Shown in pieces: positions 53,213 through 61,779 of a stretch of DNA of 64,000 nt (its first letter is position 1; every line of letters begins with the position of its first letter). The position numbers were made by a program, and so were the translations under genes. The DNA is from Geobacter sp. OR-1 (GTDB lineage: Bacteria; Desulfobacterota; Desulfuromonadia; Geobacterales; DSM-12255): NCBI RefSeq assembly GCF_000813145.1, contig NZ_BAZF01000022.1, positions 1-64,000 of the forward strand, written 5' to 3'. The notes under the pieces were generated by a model. It made no database searches, was not told the DNA's origin, and saw only the letters and a list, made by a program, of their open reading frames with translations.

Positions 53213-54244
53213 TCACTCTTCCCAGCAATGCGGATCAGGATTGTTGAAATCACCGGTTACGGCCAGAGCCCTGGCGCTGCAGCCACCGAGGCATTCATCA
53301 TAGGAGCTGCACGATGCGCATTTGCCGGTCGGCTCCTTGTGCCGGAGCCGGTCCAGCACCTGGGATTCGCGCCAGATTACCGCCAAGTCGTCCCGAACGA
53401 TATTCCCGATTACGATCGGGATAAAACCGCAAGGGGTGATGTCGCCGTTGCTCTTGATGTTTAGCGAGAGCTTGCCGCAGACGCTTCCCTTAACAATAGA
53501 ACCTGCCCCGCCCTTGAGACCGAGCGAAGCAATGATCGGGTCGTCGAACGAGATGTCGATCCCGGCGCCGTTTTCTTTCGCAGCAAGGGCTTTTCGGTAA
53601 AAAACCCGCCACTCCTGGGGCGACAGGTCCAGCTCGTCGCGGTTGGCCATCCCCAGCCCGGAACATTTGAAGTTATGGAAGTTTATCTGCTGGGCGCCGT
53701 GAACTCGGGCAAAAGAGATCAGGTCGTCAACGTCCATATGATTGATCTTGCAGATGACCGTGGAGATGGAAGTCCTTATGCCGGCATCCGCAAGGTGACC
53801 GAGAGCGGCACAAGCCCGTTCATGGCTGCCCGGAACCCCACGAAAACTGTCGTGTCGCTCGGAGACATGACTGTCGATGCTGATGCCGATCTTGGCAAAG
53901 CCTGCCGTCTTTAAAGCAACCGCAGTTTCGCGGTCAATCAGATAACCGTTACTATTCATCGAGACCTGCAGCCCACTCTGCGCTGCACAGGCAGCGACCT
54001 CCTTCAGATCGGAACGGAGCAAAGGCTCGCCGCCGCCGAAATTGACCGCTAGAACCCCCATATCGGCGACCTTGGCCATGGCAGCACAAAGCGACTCGAG
54101 GTCCAGTTCATCATTGCCATCAACACGGCTGTAACAGTGCTTGCATTTGAAATTACAGCTGTTGTTGAGCGCCCAGTTGATGGTGAGTGGCGCCTTTATT
54201 ATCCAGGCGGGAGCCCCACCTCCAACCTTCACTTCTTCACTCAT
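53213..54244 (-). CDS. radical SAM/SPASM enzyme (GeoRSP type)
   Basis: 343 residues. Intact radical SAM motif NSCNFKCKHCYSR (Cys30, 34, 37), GGGEPLLRSDL, and a SPASM domain with CGKLSLNIKSNGDITPC and CASCSSYDECLGGC, giving auxiliary Fe-S cluster sites. Enzymes of this type modify ribosomal peptides (PqqE, mycofactocin, sactipeptide families). It overlaps the PqqD-like gene by 8 bp, the usual partner that binds the leader peptide. No short precursor peptide is visible in the operon. Confidence 0.9.
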   Translation of the reverse strand: MSEEVKVGGGAPAWIIKAPLTINWALNNSCNFKCKHCYSRVDGNDELDLESLCAAMAKVADMGVLAVNFGGGEPLLRSDLKEVAACAAQSGLQVSMNSNGYLIDRETAVALKTAGFAKIGISIDSHVSERHDSFRGVPGSHERACAALGHLADAGIRTSISTVICKINHMDVDDLISFARVHGAQQINFHNFKCSGLGMANRDELDLSPQEWRVFYRKALAAKENGAGIDISFDDPIIASLGLKGGAGSIVKGSVCGKLSLNIKSNGDITPCGFIPIVIGNIVRDDLAVIWRESQVLDRLRHKEPTGKCASCSSYDECLGGCSARALAVTGDFNNPDPHCWEE

Positions 54245-54554
54245 AAGCGATGAAACCTTTCTCTGCCAATTCGGCCAGGAAGCCGGAAACGTCTTCCCGC
54301 AAAATAGCCTCTTCTACGTCGAATTCTGCCAGGAGCTCAGCCGTCAGTTCTGCAACACTTTTCTTGTCGCACCGCTTCCATATCTCGGTGCCGAGCAGGT
54401 TCAACACAACCATCTGGCCATTGGCAAATAGAAGAGATGTGCCGACCTCACTCACATCATCACCCTGCTCCAGGGCAGCCTGTGCCTCGTCACGGGCGTC
54501 ATCCTCCTCGCGCCATAGGACATCTGGGTTGCGCATTATTCTGGCGGCCATCAA
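54237..54554 (-). CDS. PqqD-family peptide chaperone
   Basis: 105 residues with the PqqD/RRE winged-helix fold in the second half: LLFANGQMVVLNLLGTEIW, CDKKSVAELTAELLAEFDV and DVSGFLAELAEKGFI. PqqD proteins bind the leader of a precursor peptide and present it to the radical SAM enzyme. The first ~30 residues are acidic. Overlaps the enzyme gene and directly follows the cupin gene. Confidence 0.88.
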   Translation of the reverse strand: MMAARIMRNPDVLWREEDDARDEAQAALEQGDDVSEVGTSLLFANGQMVVLNLLGTEIWKRCDKKSVAELTAELLAEFDVEEAILREDVSGFLAELAEKGFIAYE

Positions 54555-54875
54555 TCAGTCACCCTGGGCAGTTATCGAGGCGATTACCAGGTTTTCCTGT
54601 GACGAGTTCCGGATGCCATGGTCTTCGAAAGCAGGGACAACAACTATCTGCCCGACCTCAATGGTCCGGGTCTCTTTTCCGGAAACAAGTTCGCCTTTCC
54701 CTTCGATGACCGTCCAGATATGGCTGCCATGATGGGTATGCGTTATGACCTCCTGGCCCGGCTTCATGCAAAGAAGGCTGATCCTGGAGTGATCATCCGA
54801 CCAAATCGTCTCCTGATGACGCTTTTCATCGCTGAATTTCTTCAATTCCCGTGCATCCAATACCTGAGTTTTCAT
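54555..54875 (-). CDS. cupin domain protein
   Basis: 106 residues, single cupin. Motif 1 with metal-ligand residues in PGQEVITHTHHGSHIWTVIEG; motif 2 GQIVVVPAFEDHGIRN. Binds a metal, most likely with His/Glu. Its stop is directly joined to the PqqD-like start. A cupin in this cassette could modify or sense a product; the ligand is unknown. Confidence 0.85.
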   Translation of the reverse strand: MKTQVLDARELKKFSDEKRHQETIWSDDHSRISLLCMKPGQEVITHTHHGSHIWTVIEGKGELVSGKETRTIEVGQIVVVPAFEDHGIRNSSQENLVIASITAQGD

Positions 54876-54911
54876 TCTCCATCCCCCTTATTATTTAATA
54901 TAGTGCTGATA

Positions 54912-56810
54912 TTATGCCTTGTGGACAATCTTTAAAAACCTGCCCAAAACCTCTGACGCGTTTGCAAACAACCGAGAACTCATCCCAACGGAGAGTTCCC
55001 CGTTGTTATCATTGACGCCTGAAAAGCTAACGCCGTATCGGGACGAAAGCCGGTTTACCCCGGTAAGGGATCCTGAAACCGGAGCCGCAGCGCCGGCAAT
55101 CACCAGCATCCCTTTCCCATCGCCGTTAAACTGCGTGACCGTTTTGATCTCAGCGTCCGTCAGACTCGACTCGCCGCCAAACAGGAGCCACAACTGTCCA
55201 TAATCGGCAAGAAAGGCAGCGGTTATTTTCGGTGATTCGGTCTTTCGGACAATCTTTACCTTGAAACCGGCTTGGGTAAGCTCGGCGATGGTATTTCTGC
55301 TCAGAATCTCATTCGTTCCGGAAGAGGCATCATAAATAAGAATGCCGGTATTAGCCTGGGCATTACCACTATCCTGCAGCCATCTGGCAACATTCGCTAC
55401 GTATCTCCTGTTATCGTGCATATCTGCCGCGCCGGCCCAAAAACGTTCATATCCGGCATCAAATACAACTCCGCCCTGACCGTCAAGTTCGTTACGGAAT
55501 GTGGCAATGAGTCCTTTTCCGCCCGGATCCATAACCATTCGCACATTGTTGTCCTGCTTTGTCACTACCGCAGATTTGCCGCCTGACAACCGACTGACGC
55601 CGCGCAACAGTTCATTGCCGGTATCTACGCCCGGCACGAAAACAAACGCCTGAAACGCGTAGGAAATGATTATTGTGCCGGCCAGGCAGACAAACAGGTA
55701 CAGCACGAAGACCCGCTTCTTGAAAATCGTCCAGAACATGATCATCGTGGGGACGGCAGTTACCGGTCCACCGACCATGAAGGCCAGGGCCGCGCCACCA
55801 TCTAGGGTACCGCTCAGCGAACCCTTGATATGGGAAAGAATACTCGATGCGCTGACCTGATGCAGAAACATCGGCACAGATCCCAGGGTCACCCAGAGGA
55901 TATTCAGCGGGTCTCTCTGGCCGAAAAAGCGATAGATCCAGTCCCCGGGCATATATCTTTCAACCACGGCACCTATTGCCACTCCGACTATAATATACTT
56001 CCCCACCATCCAGAGCATTTCTGACGACTTTGCCAGGAAGATCAGGAACTTGTTATCAGTCCGGACCGCCACCCGGTTGCCGAAATTCCGGCGGCAGTTG
56101 CACTTGAACCGCTCATCGGGATAATCCTCGTCATGAAAATCACCCCTGGTTATCGCGCCGTCGATAAAAAGATTTTTGGTCTCAAACCCATGTCTGCTCA
56201 AATAATGGGTGATAAGTCCGGCAAAGATTCCCATGGAATATGCCGCAACAGTCCTGATCACGGTCCATTCGGGACCAAGGTCATTCAAGGTCAGAAGATA
56301 AGTGGAGGGGCTCAGCAACGGAGAAGTCACCATAAGTGCCATAACCGGAGCAAGAGGCAGCCCTGCAAAAATAAGACTGATGGCCGTAGTCAGTGTGCCG
56401 CACGCGCAAAGCGGAGTTATTATTCCGACGAACGATGCCAGGAATACACTGGCAACACCGTATTTCCTCAGGGTTGCCTGAAGTTTTACCGCTATCTTGT
56501 AGGTGCGAAGGTACCCTGCAAGCAGGATTCCCACGACAAAATACGGAAAGACTTCCCACAGCTCGGCAACTATCCCCTTTTTATTGAAGAGCAGATCCCA
56601 TATTTCTCCCCCGACCAGGACCGGGAACGAGCTCTCTACCGGTGCGACTTTTGCCTGATGCCCTGTGGGGCCATAAGCCCAGACATGCCATATGATTAAC
56701 GTAAGAGAGGCCGCTATCATGACCAGCAGCATCCTGTTGGCCGTTCTGGACTGACCGCCATGGACCTGGCAGGTTTCTTCCTGTTTCATAGCAAACAGCT
56801 TCAATGCCAA
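54912..56810 (-). CDS. permease (DUF318/ArsP-type) fused to a soluble domain
   Basis: 632 residues, TTG start at 56810 or 56804 (the latter overlaps the ResB stop as TTGA and has AAAGG upstream), or ATG at 56789. Eight to ten membrane helices in residues ~28-400, with the PLCACGTLTTAI signature of this permease family and a cytoplasmic loop with CNCRR. Residues ~410-632 form an extra alpha/beta domain with VVFDAGYERFWAG and LWLLFGGESSLTDAEI, looking like a GATase-1-type or DUF4350-type fold. Plain DUF318 permeases end after ~350 residues. Substrate unknown; members move arsenic compounds, metals or thiols. Confidence 0.8.
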   Translation of the reverse strand: MALKLFAMKQEETCQVHGGQSRTANRMLLVMIAASLTLIIWHVWAYGPTGHQAKVAPVESSFPVLVGGEIWDLLFNKKGIVAELWEVFPYFVVGILLAGYLRTYKIAVKLQATLRKYGVASVFLASFVGIITPLCACGTLTTAISLIFAGLPLAPVMALMVTSPLLSPSTYLLTLNDLGPEWTVIRTVAAYSMGIFAGLITHYLSRHGFETKNLFIDGAITRGDFHDEDYPDERFKCNCRRNFGNRVAVRTDNKFLIFLAKSSEMLWMVGKYIIVGVAIGAVVERYMPGDWIYRFFGQRDPLNILWVTLGSVPMFLHQVSASSILSHIKGSLSGTLDGGAALAFMVGGPVTAVPTMIMFWTIFKKRVFVLYLFVCLAGTIIISYAFQAFVFVPGVDTGNELLRGVSRLSGGKSAVVTKQDNNVRMVMDPGGKGLIATFRNELDGQGGVVFDAGYERFWAGAADMHDNRRYVANVARWLQDSGNAQANTGILIYDASSGTNEILSRNTIAELTQAGFKVKIVRKTESPKITAAFLADYGQLWLLFGGESSLTDAEIKTVTQFNGDGKGMLVIAGAAAPVSGSLTGVNRLSSRYGVSFSGVNDNNGELSVGMSSRLFANASEVLGRFLKIVHKA

Positions 56811-57700
56811 ACCTTTCTGCGTGCAAACGCAAACAAGCCACCCAGAGATGTCACAATCATACCGGCAAAAACAAGAGGCATGCCGGGATCCTTTACTATC
56901 TGGATTCCTGCATATTGCCTTCCGGAAGGATCAAACGCAACCTGGGTATGGAAAAACGAAAGCCCGTTCCAGTGCATAGGGGCATTGACCTCACTTGACC
57001 CCTCAGCCAATGTCCGGCCATTGCTGGACAGGCTCAAATCCACCCACATCCGCTTAAGCACAGGCTCTTGATAGGCAACCAGTTTGAAACTGTACGGGAA
57101 ATCGGGCGGCAGAGCCGCAACACCATCGGTATCAGCCGATCCAATTTTTTCGCCATTTCTGAATACTGTCAGGCTAAGCTTCTCTGACTTCGGCTCAAGA
57201 CGGTCCGCCCGAACCCTGAACTGGCCTAACTGGAAAGATTCGCCGGTCTTCAGGATGAAGAGCTCCTTTTTTTCCGTGCCATGCATAATACCGACCTTGA
57301 CCGGCACTGGGTAAAAATCGGTATTGATCCGCTTTATAATCATAGAGAACCCGAGCGGCACATCTTTTTCTATATCCCACCGGAAAAAGGTGTCAATCTT
57401 ATCACCTTCATAAGCATTAACTGTGGCGACATACCCGAGCCAGCTCACCATTCCGCCGATCAAGGTAATAACGACGCCGGAATGAATAACAAGGACATGC
57501 CACTTGAGGCTTTTCCTTTTTTGGAGAGTACAGGCAAGAGTGGAAAAACCGAGCAGACCGACCAGCGTTCTAAAAACAGGGTGGTGATAAACGACCTCAA
57601 GCCCGGGCAGGGTTCCGAGAAGCGCCAGCACCGAAAGGACCCCGAACAGGGCAAGCGCAAACCGTGTGGATGTCAGGAGGCTCCAGAATCGTTCGAACAT
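56801..57700 (-). CDS. ResB-like cytochrome c biogenesis protein
   Basis: 299 residues. Membrane helices near 15-32, 40-57, 69-92 and 270-293 with a large periplasmic domain between, the ResB/Ccs1 plan (FERFWSLLTSTRFALALFG; FFRWDIEKDVPLGFSMIIKRI; FHTQVAFDPSGRQYAG). ResB helps bring reduced apocytochrome and heme together. It lacks an adjoining ResC (CcsA) gene here. Overlaps the permease gene by 10 bp. Confidence 0.82.
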   Translation of the reverse strand: MFERFWSLLTSTRFALALFGVLSVLALLGTLPGLEVVYHHPVFRTLVGLLGFSTLACTLQKRKSLKWHVLVIHSGVVITLIGGMVSWLGYVATVNAYEGDKIDTFFRWDIEKDVPLGFSMIIKRINTDFYPVPVKVGIMHGTEKKELFILKTGESFQLGQFRVRADRLEPKSEKLSLTVFRNGEKIGSADTDGVAALPPDFPYSFKLVAYQEPVLKRMWVDLSLSSNGRTLAEGSSEVNAPMHWNGLSFFHTQVAFDPSGRQYAGIQIVKDPGMPLVFAGMIVTSLGGLFAFARRKVWH

Positions 57701-57711
57701 GAGAGGGCAGG

Positions 57712-58272
57712 CTATATCAGCCGTTTTGCCTTAAGAAAGTCCCGTGCCACCTTCTTTGGCTTTTCATCCGACTTTGCAGACTTGACCAGCTTGTTGTAAG
57801 CATCCTCGGTAAGTATCCCGGAAAGCTTGTTGAGAAGCTTCGGGAGTGCGGGGAGGGAACTCAGGGTGTCAGTCGACAGCACCGGAGCATAAGGGGGGCT
57901 TCCGCCTAACGAATCAAGCCAGACCATATTCAGCGTTTTCTGGTATTCACGCCGCAGGGTCTCCTGGGCAGTCCTGGAGTTGTTATCGCGCGGTTTGCCG
58001 ATCATGTCAAAGGCCCGGTCGCGGTTTTCGATTAAAAGCCCGATTTCACCTTTTCTTGCGGCAGCGTAAACCGCTTTCGCATCCTTGAAAGAAACTATTT
58101 TAACAGATGTCCCGGTTCTCTCGGTAACGAGAACAGCCACCATTTCTGCGATGAGCTGTTCTGTTGGAGAGTTGGCAATGCCAATGTACAGAACCTTACC
58201 GACACAGGCTGTTGCTTGAGTGGAAAAAGAAAGCAACATGGCCAGGACAAGCATTAAAACTATTCTCTTCAT
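57712..58272 (-). CDS. OpuAC-like periplasmic substrate-binding protein
   Basis: 186 residues with a signal peptide (~1-22, cut near ATA). The body (KVLYIGIANSPTEQLIAEMVAVLVTERTGTSVKIVSFKDAKAVYAAARKGEIGLLIENR) resembles one lobe of glycine-betaine/osmoprotectant-binding proteins, only half the usual length. It may bind a small ligand without a transporter, or act as a chaperone. Located 39 bp after the preceding gene and 11 bp before resB-like. Confidence 0.7.
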   Translation of the reverse strand: MKRIVLMLVLAMLLSFSTQATACVGKVLYIGIANSPTEQLIAEMVAVLVTERTGTSVKIVSFKDAKAVYAAARKGEIGLLIENRDRAFDMIGKPRDNNSRTAQETLRREYQKTLNMVWLDSLGGSPPYAPVLSTDTLSSLPALPKLLNKLSGILTEDAYNKLVKSAKSDEKPKKVARDFLKAKRLI

Positions 58273-58311
58273 ACAAAACTTCTCTCTTTCTTGAGCCAGA
58301 AAGTTATCTGG

Positions 58312-59058
58312 CTATTCGTCATCCAGAGAAATGCCATCTGCATTTATTTTGACGGCTTCGACTGTTGAATCAGCCTCCATTTTAATGACTTGCAAATTTA
58401 AAGCAACATTTTTCTGGTCTGCGGAAATTGTCAGCCTCTCTAAATGCCCTTCTGATACGGGTGGAGGGAAAGCCGTCGCCGCCATCACCAGATATTTCCC
58501 CGGCGGCAGATGCAGGGAATACTCCCCGTTTTGCTCAGTCCATGCCGAGATCAGATCCGGAAGCCTTTCGCTCAGGGGTTCATTCCATACATATACGCTT
58601 GCCAACGCAAGCGGCTGCCCGTTTTGATCGGTAACTCTCCCCTCTAAACGAGACAGTGATTTTTGGCTCTTTTCCTTCGCTCTCGACAACTCCTGAATAT
58701 CCGCCACCGTGAATGAAATATCTTGGGCCTTTTCCGAGAGGTCTATCTCCAAAGGCTCGCCCGAGTGTAGATCGCCTGCGAGCAGAGGGCCATATTTATC
58801 GCTGTGGCGTACACGCGCCACCCCCCAGTAAACTGCAGACGGCACCTTCATGACAAACCTGCCGTCCGGTCCCGTTTTGGCTGAGATGTAGTCCGCTGGG
58901 CGCTTCGTCTTGACCGAGTCGTACAGAAACAGCTCTGCCCCGGCAACCGGCTTTCCCGATTCATCAACAATAGTTCCCTGCAATTGGCCGGTTGCGCCCC
59001 AAGCGGCTCCTGACATACAAAACTGAATCGCGACAAACAGGAAAAAGAACTTACCCAT
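58312..59058 (-). CDS. exported protein with two carboxypeptidase-regulatory-like domains
   Basis: 248 residues; ATG at 59058 behind AAGGAG, which overlaps the preceding stop. Signal peptide cut after AWG/A (~22). Two similar beta-sandwich modules: ~25-115 (GTIVDESGKPVAGAELFLYDS) and ~135-225 (GRVTDQNGQPLALASVYVW), joined by a helical spacer. Such modules mediate adhesion or brace surface proteins. Acidic C-terminus. Second gene of the nine-gene operon. Confidence 0.8.
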   Translation of the reverse strand: MGKFFFLFVAIQFCMSGAAWGATGQLQGTIVDESGKPVAGAELFLYDSVKTKRPADYISAKTGPDGRFVMKVPSAVYWGVARVRHSDKYGPLLAGDLHSGEPLEIDLSEKAQDISFTVADIQELSRAKEKSQKSLSRLEGRVTDQNGQPLALASVYVWNEPLSERLPDLISAWTEQNGEYSLHLPPGKYLVMAATAFPPPVSEGHLERLTISADQKNVALNLQVIKMEADSTVEAVKINADGISLDDE

Positions 59059-59062
59059 CCAG

Positions 59063-61543
59063 TTACTCCTTTACAGCTGCAATCGGCTTCGTTGTCAGCG
59101 CCGGCTCATATTTGACAAATCCGATGCCGGCTTCCTGGCGGGCATCGAAAATGAATTTTCCGGGATCAGCCTCACCCCACCAGTTATTGGCTGCTTTGAC
59201 ATCCTCATCGTTAAAGTCTCCTATCCGAATTGCGTAACTTCCATTTGCGGATAGGTCGTTATTGCGAATATCCAGCCCGCTCCCCTTTTCACGGACAAAA
59301 ATCCCTATTTCATTGCCGGTTATCTCATTGCCGGCAATCAACGCCACCCCACGATACGATCGGATGCCGATTTCATTACCCTTGAACTGCGATCGGGTGA
59401 TGGTCAAAGGACCGCTACGGAAACGAATGCCGCCATTGTTAGTTTCAAAACGGCTGTCCGCAACAACAAGATTGGTGAAATGACTGTGCAAAGCCCACGA
59501 AGCCCCCCTGAAATCACAATTTTCGACAACGCTGTCGGCCGCACGCTCAAGCAGTATCTCCCCCCAGAATCCGGGCCGGACCGGCTCTGCGGATGTAAAG
59601 GAGATACGGCGGCCAGGCTCCCCTTTTGCCCGCAATTTACCTCTGACAAGAATACTGGCATCTGCCCCGAGAAAGACCTTGGTGCCGGGAGCAATATCAA
59701 GCGTCACTCCGGAGGGCACAGTAACAGAGCCGGTTGATATGGCTCCGCGCCAGACAACGTCGACCGGGATATCGGCAATCGGCCAGACAATAGGGAGCGG
59801 GGTCTCGCTTGGCCCTCGTGTATCAACCTTGCCGCGCCCGGCGATATCAGCGCCGTCAAAGACAACCTTGTCAGGACGCTCGCCTCCCCACCAGTTGCCC
59901 GGTGCCGTAACATCCGCAGAAGACTCAAGATCGATGGCATAGAGGCCGTTTGCCGAGAAGTTGTTGGCGGTAATGACGCCGTCAAACGATATGATGCCTA
60001 TCCCGCGCTCTCTATTGTCGGTGAACGAGTTATCCCTGATAAGCGCCCGCACTTCCTGGAGGCTGATCCCGTTCCCGCCGTTTCCCGAAAAATAATTATT
60101 GCTGATCTCAAGGTTGTCGATATTTTTGAGTGAAAACCCGAGTTCGGCATTATCCGATACCAGATTCGACGTGTACTTGCCGTAGTTGGTATCCTGGGCC
60201 ATAAGACCGTAGCGGTTGCCATCAAAGACATTTCCCCGGATAGACACCCCGGAATCCCGTATTCTCAAGCCATCGATGGCATTGCCGGAAAACCGATTAC
60301 CACTAACAGTCACAGCGGCCCGGAAAATATTTACCCCTCTGAGATTTTTCTGTACCAGATTGCCGGCAAACAGGATATCCGAATCTCTCCCCTGAACTGC
60401 ACTTTTGTTGCCATAGAACCGGTTGTTGAGAATCTCTACCTGGGACTCCTGGAACTGTATCCCGCGATAACTGTTTCTGAATACGGACCGGCTAACCTTG
60501 ACATTGGAAAAATGAAAGTGTACCCCCCGATAGGCATCTTCAATCTGGCAGTATTCAATCAGGTTCTGCACGCCATCGCTGTTCATCAGATTGATCGAAT
60601 CCCAGTCCCCAATGGTAGGTTTTTTTTCGGCAGACCGGAAAAAGATCGGCTCCTGCCTGGTCCCCTTGGCAATCAAAACGCCTTGTATCAGCAAGCCGTT
60701 TTCGCCAATGCCATCGCCATTGGTATCACGCCGGTGGAACTCAACAATGGTTCCGGGCATGATTACCAGTCTCGAAGCTTCCGGCACCCTGACCTGACCA
60801 TTGATCTCGACCCGCCCTCTCCAGACCGTCTCCCCTTTAAGAACCTCATCCTTATAGACCCTGGTTATTGACTGCCCTTGCTTTGGCAAGTACAGGTCAA
60901 AGGATGAAGCAGCTTCACCGCCAGCCCATTCAAATCGATCGCGCTTCGCGTTCGCGGCAACAGAAGATCCGTTGGCAATTATCTCAGCTCCGCCGATCGA
61001 CACCTGGCCATAGTCGTTTTCCCGGATAACGGTGCCATCCATCCGTACACGGCTCCCTTTGCCCTGGGCCACCAGCCCGTAACGATTCTTGTTCAGCACT
61101 GTTCGGTTAAGCACGACAGTCCCGGCAAACAGCTGGACGGCATTCTCAGCATGCCGCACAGTACAATGATTCATCGATGCGGACCCGCCATCGATGAGCA
61201 CCCCGCCCCAACTTCCAGCAGTTCCGTTTTCTCCGAACAATTCGACCGGTGCCGCCTCAGTCCCTTCGATGCGAAGCGTCCCTCTGATCGTCAATTCCGT
61301 GAGTGGGGAAATATATTCCGGGTCGGTTTTTGTGCTCTCTGCCTGAGAAAACCTGACCTTTGTGCCCGGCTGCACAGTAAGCACTACCCCTTTGGGCACC
61401 ACAATATCGTCATACACATTGATATCGCCACTCCAAACCGTGTCCTCCGTCAGCACCTGCGCCCGCGCAGAGTTGACGGCAAATACTCCGAGCAATGCCA
61501 CCACGAAAGACAGTAACCTCATCCAGACCCGCAGAACTTTCAA
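59063..61543 (-). CDS. large exported parallel beta-helix protein
   Basis: 826 residues from a TTG at 61543 with GGAGG 6 bp upstream; the frame is open to 61585 but lacks a site. Signal peptide cut near ARA (~29). Two long right-handed beta-helix sections of the NosD/pectate-lyase type: repeats such as NRFYGNKSAVQGRDSDILFAGN, each coil ~22-24 residues, interrupted by two beta-sandwich-like segments that repeat the sequence VVPKGVVLTVQPGTKV and VPSGVTLDIAPGTKV. Starts the operon. A possible substrate of the radical SAM machinery, or a surface adhesin; no evidence separates these. Confidence 0.78.
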   Translation of the reverse strand: MKVLRVWMRLLSFVVALLGVFAVNSARAQVLTEDTVWSGDINVYDDIVVPKGVVLTVQPGTKVRFSQAESTKTDPEYISPLTELTIRGTLRIEGTEAAPVELFGENGTAGSWGGVLIDGGSASMNHCTVRHAENAVQLFAGTVVLNRTVLNKNRYGLVAQGKGSRVRMDGTVIRENDYGQVSIGGAEIIANGSSVAANAKRDRFEWAGGEAASSFDLYLPKQGQSITRVYKDEVLKGETVWRGRVEINGQVRVPEASRLVIMPGTIVEFHRRDTNGDGIGENGLLIQGVLIAKGTRQEPIFFRSAEKKPTIGDWDSINLMNSDGVQNLIEYCQIEDAYRGVHFHFSNVKVSRSVFRNSYRGIQFQESQVEILNNRFYGNKSAVQGRDSDILFAGNLVQKNLRGVNIFRAAVTVSGNRFSGNAIDGLRIRDSGVSIRGNVFDGNRYGLMAQDTNYGKYTSNLVSDNAELGFSLKNIDNLEISNNYFSGNGGNGISLQEVRALIRDNSFTDNRERGIGIISFDGVITANNFSANGLYAIDLESSADVTAPGNWWGGERPDKVVFDGADIAGRGKVDTRGPSETPLPIVWPIADIPVDVVWRGAISTGSVTVPSGVTLDIAPGTKVFLGADASILVRGKLRAKGEPGRRISFTSAEPVRPGFWGEILLERAADSVVENCDFRGASWALHSHFTNLVVADSRFETNNGGIRFRSGPLTITRSQFKGNEIGIRSYRGVALIAGNEITGNEIGIFVREKGSGLDIRNNDLSANGSYAIRIGDFNDEDVKAANNWWGEADPGKFIFDARQEAGIGFVKYEPALTTKPIAAVKE

Positions 61544-61743
61544 CACAACCCTCCAATAAACAGTAGGATTCGAGTGGCGCTTCATGACGATAACTCAGTG
61601 TTACAACAAAGTGGCCGCATTTGCACGAAGCTATGTAAGAAATTTTGTGACAATCCCAATAACAGAGCCGAAAACGTATTGTACATCAATAATCCAGCCC
61701 CCTCAAGCCGGAGGAGCAGGCTGCTTTCAACTCTTCAAATTTC

Positions 61744-61779
61744 TTCCAATAAGCAATCCGGTTTGCTATACTCTCGCAA
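61744..61779 (+). promoter_or_regulatory. sigma70-like promoter for a leaderless transcript
   Basis: TATACT at 61767-61772 is a near-perfect -10 box and TTCCAA, 17 bp before it, a weak -35. Transcription would then begin at or within one base of the ATG at 61779. No ribosome site precedes this ATG, so the mRNA appears leaderless. Confidence 0.4.

Noticed and set aside
54876-54911. Precursor peptide for the SPASM enzyme in the gap
   Set aside because: The gap is only 36 bp and has no start codon with a ribosome site, and none of the other gaps in the operon can hold one either.
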